A stretch of DNA of 64,000 bases from Thermochromatium tepidum ATCC 43061 (lineage in GTDB: Bacteria > Pseudomonadota > Gammaproteobacteria > Chromatiales > Chromatiaceae): assembly GCF_009664085.1 (NCBI RefSeq), contig NZ_CP039268.1:1907501-1971500 (forward strand), given 5' to 3'. Both the position numbers and the translations under genes were made by a program. Each line of letters begins with the position of its first letter. Position 1 is the first letter of the stretch. Below, piece after piece: positions 55,193-64,000 of this stretch. The notes beneath the pieces are model-generated. The model was not told the origin of the DNA, did not search any database, and saw only the letters and a program-made list of their open reading frames with translations.

Positions 55193-56808
55193 TGCATCTC
55201 GAAGACCTGGCCGAACAGGCCGCCCAGTATCGCGCCGAGGAGGCGCACATCGAGCGCGAGATCCGCGTCTGTGTCGCGGCCAGCTGTCAGTCCTCCGGTG
55301 CGCTGCCGGTGCTGGAGGCGCTTAGGTCCGCCTGCGAGGCCCAGGGTCAGGGGAGATGCAAGGTCAAGGGCGTGGGCTGCATGGGGCTGTGTTCGGCCGG
55401 TCCCCTGGTTGCGGTGGCCGACAAGGACGCCGGCCTTGACCAATCCGTGCTCTATCGCGCCGTCACACCAGACGACGCACCCGAGATCTTGGCCAGCGTC
55501 TATGGTGCGCCGGTCGCGCGTCTCCAGTGCCCGACCGATCAGCCCTTCTTCACCCGTCAGCAGCGGATCGTGCTTGAAAACTCGGGCGTGATCGACCCGG
55601 AGAGCCTGCGCGGCTACATCGCCGTCGGCGGCTATGCGGCGCTCGTCCAGGCCCTCACCGAGATGACGCCCGCTGAAGTGGTGCGCGAGGTCACCGCGAG
55701 CGGGTTGCGTGGGCGCGGCGGCGGCGGCTATCCGACCGGGCTCAAGTGGTCGACCGTTGCCAAGATGCCAGCCGGCCAGAAGTATATCGTCTGCAATGCC
55801 GACGAGGGCGACCCCGGGGCCTTCATGGACCGCGCCGTCTTGGAGTCCGACCCCCATCGGGTGCTCGAAGGCATGGCGATTGCGGGCTATGCGGTCGGGG
55901 CGAGTAAGGGCTATGTCTATGTGCGCGCCGAGTATCCACTCGCCGTCGCGCGCCTCGAGACCGCCATTCGCAAGGCCAGACGCGCCGGTTTTCTGGGGAC
56001 CAAGGTCGCTGACACCCAATTTGCCTTCGACATCGAACTTCGGCTCGGGGCCGGGGCCTTCGTCTGCGGTGAGGAGACCGCGCTCATGGCCTCGATCGAG
56101 GGGTTGCGCGGCCAGCCGCGCCCGCGCCCGCCCTACCCCGCCGAGTCCGGTCTCTGGGGCTGCCCGACCCTCATCAACAATGTTGAGACCTTCGCCAACA
56201 TCCCCCCGATCATCCGCAACGGCGGCGACTGGTTTGCCACGATCGGTACCGAGGGCTCCAAAGGGACCAAGGTCTTCGCCCTGGCCGGCAAGATCCGGAA
56301 CACCGGCCTGATCGAGGTGCCCATGGGGACCTCGCTGCGCGAGATCATCGAGGTCATCGGCGGCGGTATCCCGGGCGGCAAAGGCTTCAAGGCGGTCCAG
56401 ACCGGCGGCCCCTCGGGCGGCTGTATCCCGGCAGATTATCTCGATATCCCAGTCGACTATGACAGCCTCAAGTCGCTCGGAACCATCATGGGCTCGGGCG
56501 GCATGATCGTGATGGACGAGACCTCGTGCATGGTGGATGTGGCGCGCTTCTTCATGGAGTTCTGCATGAGTGAGTCCTGTGGCAAGTGCGTCCCCTGCCG
56601 CACCGGGACCTGGCAGCTGCATGCACTCCTTGCCAAGATCGCCAAGGGCCAGGGGACGCGTGCCGATCTGGCGTTGCTCGAGGACCTGTGCGAGGTGGTG
56701 CGCGCGACCAGCCTCTGCGGGCTCGGCCAGACCGCGCCCAATCCGGTGCTCAGCACACTGCGCCATTTCCGTGACGAGTATGAAGCCAAGTTGCAGAGAG
56801 ACGCTTAA
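55192..56808 (+). CDS. hoxF: Hydrogenase diaphorase subunit HoxF
   Basis: A 538-residue NADH-binding subunit. The N-terminal thioredoxin-like domain ([23 protein letters not shown]) holds a [2Fe-2S] cluster. A NuoF-like core follows, with the FMN/NAD site [14 protein letters not shown] and [14 protein letters not shown]. The [4Fe-4S] site is [11 protein letters not shown] plus SLCGLGQ. It passes electrons between NAD(H) and the HoxU iron-sulfur chain. It starts on the last base of hoxE. Confidence 0.95.
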   Translation: MHLEDLAEQAAQYRAEEAHIEREIRVCVAASCQSSGALPVLEALRSACEAQGQGRCKVKGVGCMGLCSAGPLVAVADKDAGLDQSVLYRAVTPDDAPEILASVYGAPVARLQCPTDQPFFTRQQRIVLENSGVIDPESLRGYIAVGGYAALVQALTEMTPAEVVREVTASGLRGRGGGGYPTGLKWSTVAKMPAGQKYIVCNADEGDPGAFMDRAVLESDPHRVLEGMAIAGYAVGASKGYVYVRAEYPLAVARLETAIRKARRAGFLGTKVADTQFAFDIELRLGAGAFVCGEETALMASIEGLRGQPRPRPPYPAESGLWGCPTLINNVETFANIPPIIRNGGDWFATIGTEGSKGTKVFALAGKIRNTGLIEVPMGTSLREIIEVIGGGIPGGKGFKAVQTGGPSGGCIPADYLDIPVDYDSLKSLGTIMGSGGMIVMDETSCMVDVARFFMEFCMSESCGKCVPCRTGTWQLHALLAKIAKGQGTRADLALLEDLCEVVRATSLCGLGQTAPNPVLSTLRHFRDEYEAKLQRDA

Positions 56809-56831
56809 GCGCCGTCTTTGAGGATCCACTC

Positions 56832-57560
56832 ATGCCCAGATCGACCCAGCCCAATGTGCGCGTCGTCACCCTCCGCATCGACGATCGGGATCTCTCGGCA
56901 CGCGAGGACGAGACCCTGATCGAGGTCTGTCGCGAAAACCAAATCCCCATTCCCAGTCTCTGTTATCTCGACGGGCTCTCGCCCTGGGGCGGTTGCCGGC
57001 TGTGCATGGTCGAGCTCGTCGGTCAGGGTCGGCTGGTCGCTGCCTGCACCACGCGCGTCGCCGAGGGCCTGGCGGTCCGCACCGATACCGAACGGCTCCG
57101 CCACTATCGACGCACCCTCATCGAGCTGTTGTTTGCCGAACGCCATCATGTCTGCTCGGTATGCGTCTCCAATGGCCATTGCGAGCTCCAGACGCTCGCC
57201 CAACGCTGCGGCGTTGATCACGTCCGCCTGCCCTATCGCCAAGTGTCCTACCCGGTCGATAGCTCACATGAGATGTTCCGGCTCGACCACAACCGCTGCA
57301 TCCTGTGCACCCGCTGCGTGCGGGTCTGTGACGAGATCGAGGGCGCCCATACCTGGGATGTCATGAATCGCGGCAGCGACTGTCGCGTCATCACCGATCT
57401 GGCCCGCCCCTGGGGTGAGAGCGAGACCTGCACCAGTTGCGGCAAGTGCGTGCAGGTCTGCCCGACCGGCGCCCTGGTCAAGCAGGGCACCTCGGTGGGC
57501 GAGATGGTCAAGGATCAACACTTCCTGCCGATCCTGGCGCGCCGGAGACACGCGCGATGA
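56832..57560 (+). CDS. hoxU: Hydrogenase diaphorase subunit HoxU
   Basis: A 242-residue NuoG N-terminal-like subunit. It carries a [2Fe-2S] ferredoxin domain ([15 protein letters not shown]), the His/Cys cluster [16 protein letters not shown], and two [4Fe-4S] motifs [13 protein letters not shown] and [14 protein letters not shown]. It wires HoxF to HoxY. The ATG is 23 bp after hoxF, with GAGGATCC as RBS. The last 4 bp overlap hoxY (ATGA). Confidence 0.94.
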   Translation: MPRSTQPNVRVVTLRIDDRDLSAREDETLIEVCRENQIPIPSLCYLDGLSPWGGCRLCMVELVGQGRLVAACTTRVAEGLAVRTDTERLRHYRRTLIELLFAERHHVCSVCVSNGHCELQTLAQRCGVDHVRLPYRQVSYPVDSSHEMFRLDHNRCILCTRCVRVCDEIEGAHTWDVMNRGSDCRVITDLARPWGESETCTSCGKCVQVCPTGALVKQGTSVGEMVKDQHFLPILARRRHAR

Positions 57561-58099
57561 GCACCCAACCCAAGATCACGGTCGCCACCGCCTGGCTCGA
57601 TGGCTGTTCGGGCTGTCATATGTCCTTGCTCGATCTCGACGCGCGTTTGCTCGAACTCATCGAGCAGGTCGAGATCGTCTACAGCCCCCTGGTCGATGCC
57701 AAGGAGCTGCCCGCACGGGTCGATATCGGCCTCCTGGAGGGGGCGATCAGCTCCGAGGACGATCTGGCCAGGGCGCAGCTGTTTCGCGCGCGCTGCCAGC
57801 GCCTCGTCAGCCTGGGCGACTGCGCCGTCACCGGCAATGTCCCGGCCATGCGCAATCATTTCAAACTCGCCGATGTGTTTGATCGCGCCTATCATGAGAA
57901 CGTGACGCTTAAGCCACAGATCCCGACCCGCGAGGTCCCGGCCCTGCTGACGCCGGTCAGGCCGGTCCACAGCGAGGTCAGGGTCGATGTCTTCGTGCCC
58001 GGCTGTCCGCCGAGCGCCGATGCCATCTGGTATGTGTTGACCGAACTGATCGCAGGGCGGGTGCCGGACCCACCTGCCGTCACGCGCTTCGGCGCCTGA
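57557..58099 (+). CDS. hoxY: [NiFe] hydrogenase small subunit HoxY
   Basis: A 180-residue small subunit with the proximal [4Fe-4S] ligands in [28 protein letters not shown] and [13 protein letters not shown]. Only one cluster, as in the cytoplasmic NAD-linked group (3d), and no Tat signal. ATG 57557 overlaps the hoxU stop. The 42-bp gap to hoxH contains no obvious signal. Confidence 0.95.
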   Translation: MSTQPKITVATAWLDGCSGCHMSLLDLDARLLELIEQVEIVYSPLVDAKELPARVDIGLLEGAISSEDDLARAQLFRARCQRLVSLGDCAVTGNVPAMRNHFKLADVFDRAYHENVTLKPQIPTREVPALLTPVRPVHSEVRVDVFVPGCPPSADAIWYVLTELIAGRVPDPPAVTRFGA

Positions 58100-58141
58100 G
58101 GCACAGAGGATCCTTGCCGCTTCATCCGGGGGTTTCAGGCC

Positions 58142-59575
58142 ATGAGCCGCACCATCACCATCGAGCCGGTCACCCGCATCGAGGGCCATGCCCGGATCAC
58201 GCTCCAGCTCGGCACAGACGGGCGGGTCGCAGATGCCCGCCTCCATGTCACTCAGTTTCGCGGCTTCGAGAAGTTCTGCGAGGGGCGCCCCTATCGCGAG
58301 ATGCCGGCCCTGACCGCGCGCACCTGCGGCATCTGTCCGGTCAGCCACATCATCGCCTCCAACAAGGCCTGCGACCATCTGCTGGCGGTCGAGATCCCGC
58401 CGACCGCCGCCAAGCTGCGCCGGATCCTGAACCTGGCCCAGCTCGTCCAGTCACATGCCCTGTCGTTCTTCCATCTGTCTTCGCCGGATCTCTTGCTCGG
58501 CTGGGATGCAGACCCGGCCACCCGCAACCTCTTCGGCGTCATGCATCAGAACCCCGAGCTGGCGCGCGATGGCATCCGGCTGCGTCAGATTGGCCAGACC
58601 CTGATCGAGACCCTGGGTGGCAAGAAGATCCATCCGGCCTGGGTCGTACCGGGCGGGGTGTCCGAGGCGCTCACCGCCGAGAAGCGCGAGGCCATGCTCA
58701 GGCTGCTGCCCGAGGGGCTGGAGATCGCCCAGCGTACCTATGCCTTCTACAAGACGCTGGTCCCCAGGTTTAAGGATGAGTCTGAGCACTTTGGCAATCA
58801 GCCGACGCTGTTTTTGAGCCTGGTCACCCCCCAGGGCCAGCTCGAGCACTATGACGGCGTGTTGCGCATCAAGGACGCCCAGGGGCGGATCCTGGAGGAT
58901 CAGGTACCACCCGAGGACTATGGGCGCCTGATCGGCGAGGCGGTCGAGGACTTCAGCTACATGAAGTTCCCCTATTACAAGCCCCAGGGCTACCCGCAGG
59001 GGATCTATCGCGTTGGACCCCTGGCTCGGCTCAACAACGTCCAGGCGTGCGGTACGCCCTATGCCGATGTCGCCCTGGCCGAGTTCCACCTGCTCCAGGA
59101 GTCTGGCCCCGTCCTCAGCAGCTTCCACTATCACTATGCGCGCCTGGTTGAGATCATCTACGGCCTGGAGATGATCGAGCGCCTGCTCAAGGATCCAATG
59201 ATCCTGGATTCGCGGGTACGTGCCCGTGCCCGCAGCAACCGTTACGAGGGGATTGGGGTCGCCGAGGCGCCGCGTGGGACACTCATCCATCACTACCGGA
59301 TCGACGACGACGGACTCATCACCTGGGTCAATCTCATCATCGCCACTGGGCACAACAACCTGGCCATGAATCAGGCGATCCGCCAGGTTGCGGCGACCTA
59401 TGTCGATGGCAACAGGCTTGAGGAGGGGATGCTCAATCGGGTCGAGGCGGTGATCCGCTGCTACGACCCCTGTCTGTCCTGCGCCTCACATGCCTTCGGT
59501 CAGATGCCGCTTGCAATCGAGCTGCGGGATGCGGCAGGCCAGGTGATCGATCGGCTGGCACGCCGAGACCCTTGA
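58142..59575 (+). CDS. hoxH: [NiFe] hydrogenase large subunit HoxH
   Basis: A 477-residue large subunit. The Ni-Fe ligands lie in TARTCGICPVSH (L1) and DPCLSCASH (L2) near the C-terminus. A short tail of about 22 residues (AFGQMPLAIEL...) after the final His is removed by the maturation protease. TITIEPVTRIEGHARITLQL opens the protein. It catalyses H2/H+ interconversion linked to NAD(H) through HoxYUFE. The last 4 bases are shared with hoxW. Confidence 0.96.
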   Translation: MSRTITIEPVTRIEGHARITLQLGTDGRVADARLHVTQFRGFEKFCEGRPYREMPALTARTCGICPVSHIIASNKACDHLLAVEIPPTAAKLRRILNLAQLVQSHALSFFHLSSPDLLLGWDADPATRNLFGVMHQNPELARDGIRLRQIGQTLIETLGGKKIHPAWVVPGGVSEALTAEKREAMLRLLPEGLEIAQRTYAFYKTLVPRFKDESEHFGNQPTLFLSLVTPQGQLEHYDGVLRIKDAQGRILEDQVPPEDYGRLIGEAVEDFSYMKFPYYKPQGYPQGIYRVGPLARLNNVQACGTPYADVALAEFHLLQESGPVLSSFHYHYARLVEIIYGLEMIERLLKDPMILDSRVRARARSNRYEGIGVAEAPRGTLIHHYRIDDDGLITWVNLIIATGHNNLAMNQAIRQVAATYVDGNRLEEGMLNRVEAVIRCYDPCLSCASHAFGQMPLAIELRDAAGQVIDRLARRDP

Positions 59576-60063
59576 GAAAGACCCTCATCATTGGCTATGG
59601 CAACCCGATCCGGGGCGATGACGTCATCGGTCCGCTGGCGGTCGAGCGTCTGGTCGAACGCGGCCTGCCGAATGATGTGGAGGCCATCGCGTGCCATGCC
59701 CTGACGATCGAGCTGGCCGCCGAACTGGCCGACTGCGAGCGGGCGATCTTTATCGACGCGGCGACCGGCGGCAAACCGGGCCAGGTGCAGATACGGCTTC
59801 TGGTCCCTGCCGCGGATCCACACTCCATGCTGGTCCACACCCTAGACCCGTCTGGTCTGTTGGCCTGGTGTCGCCACCTGTATGGACGCGCCCCTGAGGC
59901 CTATCTGCTCACCCTGACTGGATCCTACTTCGGCTATGCCGACGGCGAGCTGAGCCCGGTCGTCGCGGCGGCGCTCGGGTGCTTGATCGATCAGGTCGCG
60001 CGGCTGTGCGAATCTCCAGGGCTGGGACCAAGCCGGGCCTCCCCTGTCCAGGACAAGTCTTAA
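59572..60063 (+). CDS. hoxW: HoxH maturation protease HoxW
   Basis: A 163-residue HycI/HybD-fold endopeptidase. LIIGYGNPIRGDDVIGPLAV is the family N-terminus, with the Ni-sensing Asp. AIFIDAATG carries the second ligand and HTLDPSGLLA is the conserved His region. The start is TTG at 59572 overlapping the hoxH stop (TTGA); no ATG is available. Coupling keeps protease and substrate synthesis in step. The hyp genes are not in the window. Confidence 0.9.
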   Translation: MRKTLIIGYGNPIRGDDVIGPLAVERLVERGLPNDVEAIACHALTIELAAELADCERAIFIDAATGGKPGQVQIRLLVPAADPHSMLVHTLDPSGLLAWCRHLYGRAPEAYLLTLTGSYFGYADGELSPVVAAALGCLIDQVARLCESPGLGPSRASPVQDKS

Positions 60064-60389
60064 CCATCGACCGGCAAGGGCTCGCGCAGATACGCCATGA
60101 GTTGGCGGCGCTGGGTCTTAAGGCATGCAGTGAACCGCGTCGCCGGCGTGGTGAGGGTCGCCTCATCGACCCTGCCATCCGCCTTGGCCTTCTCTTCCAA
60201 CGCATTCGATGGCGCTTTGGGCCAGTTCCAGCGCCCTGAGATCGACCCAGTGCGCGACAAGCCCCGCCGTTCAGGGCGGGATCGGGGCGCACGGAGAAGC
60301 GACTCAAGGGGCGGCGCAATGCCGTGCCTCAAGCGCCGTAGGAATCTCTGACCTTCAAGCCGGGGAGGATGTCAAGGAGCGGTTCTAGA
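60064..60389. other. Debris between hoxW and pilZ with IS200/IS605-like end
   Basis: Two IS200/IS605-like palindromic features are seen. CCCGCC-GTTCA-GGGCGGG lies at 60263-60280. At 60341-60376 GGAATCTCTGACCTTCAAGC continues as CGGGGAGGATGTCAAG, close to the GGAATCcccg..cggggAGGATGTCAA right-end pattern. The minus strand also holds coding-like pieces in two frames (HWVDLRALELAQSAIE, then ALEEKAKADGRVDEATLTTP, LKTQRRQLMAYLREPL). A single frameshift near 60200 would join them; the protein is not recognised. Confidence 0.5.
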
Positions 60390-60758
60390 CTAGAGGGTAT
60401 AGGTCGGGCGTTCAGAGACCAAGGCGCCGGCCAGATATTCCTCGATCTTGCGCCGAGTGGCGCCCTTGTCTTGATCGTTGAATTGGACCCCAATCCCGAC
60501 GGTGCGGTTGCCCTCGGCTCCGGCGGGGGTGATCCAGACCACGCGCCCGGCGACTGGGATGCGATCGGGCTCGTCCATCAGCTGGAGCAGCAGAAAGAGC
60601 TCGTCGCCGAGCTGATAGCTCTTGTTGGTGGGGATGAAGAGTCCGCCATTCTTGATGAAGGGCATGTAAGAGGCATAGAGGTTGCCCTTGTCCTTGATGG
60701 CGATGCTCAGGATACGTTGTTGGCCGCCGAGTCCGCCTGCTGGATTGGGTGTGCTCAT
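60390..60758 (-). CDS. pilZ: PilZ protein of the holB cluster
   Basis: A 122-residue PilZ-type protein: ILSIAIKDKGNLYASYMPFI, KNGGLFIPTNKSYQLGDELF, LDEP-like LMDEPDRIPVAGRVVWITP and VGIGVQFND. It follows holB (151 bp away), the order seen in Pseudomonas, where PilZ is needed for type IV pilus assembly. Like Pseudomonas PilZ, it lacks the N-terminal Arg motif, so c-di-GMP binding is doubtful. Confidence 0.85.
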   Translation of the reverse strand: MSTPNPAGGLGGQQRILSIAIKDKGNLYASYMPFIKNGGLFIPTNKSYQLGDELFLLLQLMDEPDRIPVAGRVVWITPAGAEGNRTVGIGVQFNDQDKGATRRKIEEYLAGALVSERPTYTL

Positions 60759-60799
60759 CTACTCGATCCTCCGGACCTCCCAAGGAGTACTGAATAACT

Positions 60800-60891
60800 C
60801 CCTCTCCCTCGGGGAGAGGGTTGGGGTGAGGAAAATAGGCACATGATTTGATGACCACCTCAGCCTGCCCTCTCCGCTTGCAGGGAGAGGG
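60800..60891. repeat. Paired CCCTCTCC hairpins
   Basis: Two hairpins with the same arm: 60800-60808 with 60812-60820 (9 bp, 3-nt loop) and 60868-60875 with 60884-60891 (8 bp). The first is followed by TTGGGGTGAGG. CCCTCTCCC...GGGAGAGGG intergenic repeats of this kind are widespread in proteobacteria and are regarded as mobile palindromic (MITE/REP-like) units. They lie between pilZ and holB. Confidence 0.6.
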
Positions 60892-60909
60892 GATTGAATC
60901 AGCGTTTCC

Positions 60910-63628
<2,719 letters not shown>

Positions 63629-63636
63629 TGGGCCGA

Positions 63637-64000
63637 TCACCCCGGCGTACAGGCGGCCTGATACAGCCGATCGAGCAGGTCCCAAGGCAGCAGCGCCAGA
63701 TCGAAGCGGCGTCCCTCCAACGCGCGCACCGGCCAGACGCCGATGATCGAGTTGGTCAGAAAGAGCCCGCATGCCTGATCGAGCGCGGCCCGATCGAGGC
63801 GCATGACCAGACACTCGATCCCCAGGTGCGCCGCGAGTTCCAGCGTCAGACCACGCACGGTGCCGGCGATGCCACTGCGATCGACCGGCGGCGTCATCAG
63901 ACAGCGACCGTCCCACAAAAAGACATTGGTCATGGTACCGCCGACCAGATCGCCGTTGGCATCGAACATGAGCCCCTCGGCGATGGCTGGATCCTTCCAC
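63637..64000 (-). CDS. pabC: 4-amino-4-deoxychorismate lyase, C-terminal part
   Basis: The last 120 or so residues of a fold-type IV PLP enzyme that releases p-aminobenzoate for folate; its 5' end is beyond the window. Visible are the AEGLMFDANGDLVGGTMTNV segment, FLWDGRCLMTPPVDRSGIAG, and LTNSIIGVWPVRALEGR. It is the first gene of pabC-mltG-tmk-holB-pilZ in this window. Confidence 0.9.
   Translation of the reverse strand, partial: WKDPAIAEGLMFDANGDLVGGTMTNVFLWDGRCLMTPPVDRSGIAGTVRGLTLELAAHLGIECLVMRLDRAALDQACGLFLTNSIIGVWPVRALEGRRFDLALLPWDLLDRLYQAACTPG

Noticed and set aside
55027-56829. 600-codon minus-strand open frame
   Set aside because: Antisense to hoxF. Its residues are mirror patterns of hoxF codons, and hoxF carries all cluster motifs.

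Overview
The window is a 64-kb piece of a GC-rich gammaproteobacterial chromosome. The gene set (NAD-linked hoxEFUYH hydrogenase with HoxE and HoxW, cydDC, glgC, ppsR, many c-di-GMP proteins, DUF349/DUF2058/DUF2782 families) suits a purple sulfur bacterium of the Chromatiaceae. That placement is inferred from gene content, not from a marker phylogeny. Nearly all of the sequence is ordinary, densely packed chromosome.

Layout. 1-4.2 kb: 3' end of srkA, a DUF4342 protein, cvpA, a SPOR protein and an ATM1-type ABC exporter. 4.2-8.4 kb: a small S24-fold protein that lacks the catalytic dyad, then nrdA (with a promoter carrying two NrdR boxes) overlapping pdxH. 8.4-10.1 kb: tRNA-Arg(ACG), its terminator, and directly behind it a deleted group II intron. 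10.1-13.7 kb: a DUF58/DUF4381/VWA/VWA cluster without its usual MoxR ATPase. 13.8-19.4 kb: a three-PAS diguanylate cyclase, the divergent tRNA t6A37 genes tcdA and trmO, and a response regulator-CheC-diguanylate cyclase operon. 19.4-22.7 kb: sbcB and the rpsP-rimM-trmD-rplS operon. 23-34.3 kb: cydDC, adenosine kinase, tsaB, glycerate kinase, an NDUFA9-like protein, an HPF-like factor, a PilZ protein and several unknowns. 34.4-43 kb: a DUF2782 protein, rep, tRNA-Arg(CCG), a TatD hydrolase, DUF2058, an OmpH-like chaperone, YdcH, a GloC-type hydrolase and a DUF349 protein.

43.0-47.05 kb is the most irregular part. It holds broken pieces that look like a former defence locus (NurA-like, BrxF-like, DUF6079/BrxC-like). 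A 43-bp near-identical direct repeat flanks it; one copy is the natural 3' end of a neighbouring gene. Next comes a compact operon of a secreted unknown, a secreted CxC protein broken by a 2-bp slip, and a PA0069-type radical SAM enzyme.

47.1-54.6 kb: ispG, a DUF4743/Nudix protein, ppsR, glgC, an L,D-transpeptidase, two membrane proteins, a Spy-like protein and pssA. 54.7-60.06 kb: hoxEFUYHW, a complete structural operon for a bidirectional NAD-reducing [NiFe] hydrogenase with its own maturation protease. 60.06-60.39 kb: debris with an IS200/IS605-like end. 60.4-64 kb: the conserved pabC-mltG-tmk-holB-pilZ cluster, read leftwards.

No intact mobile element, phage or CRISPR array is visible. 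I found no clearly new multi-gene system. The best leads are the repeat-flanked defence debris with its radical SAM/CxC operon, the REC-CheC-GGDEF operon, and the dyad-less S24 protein beside nrdA.
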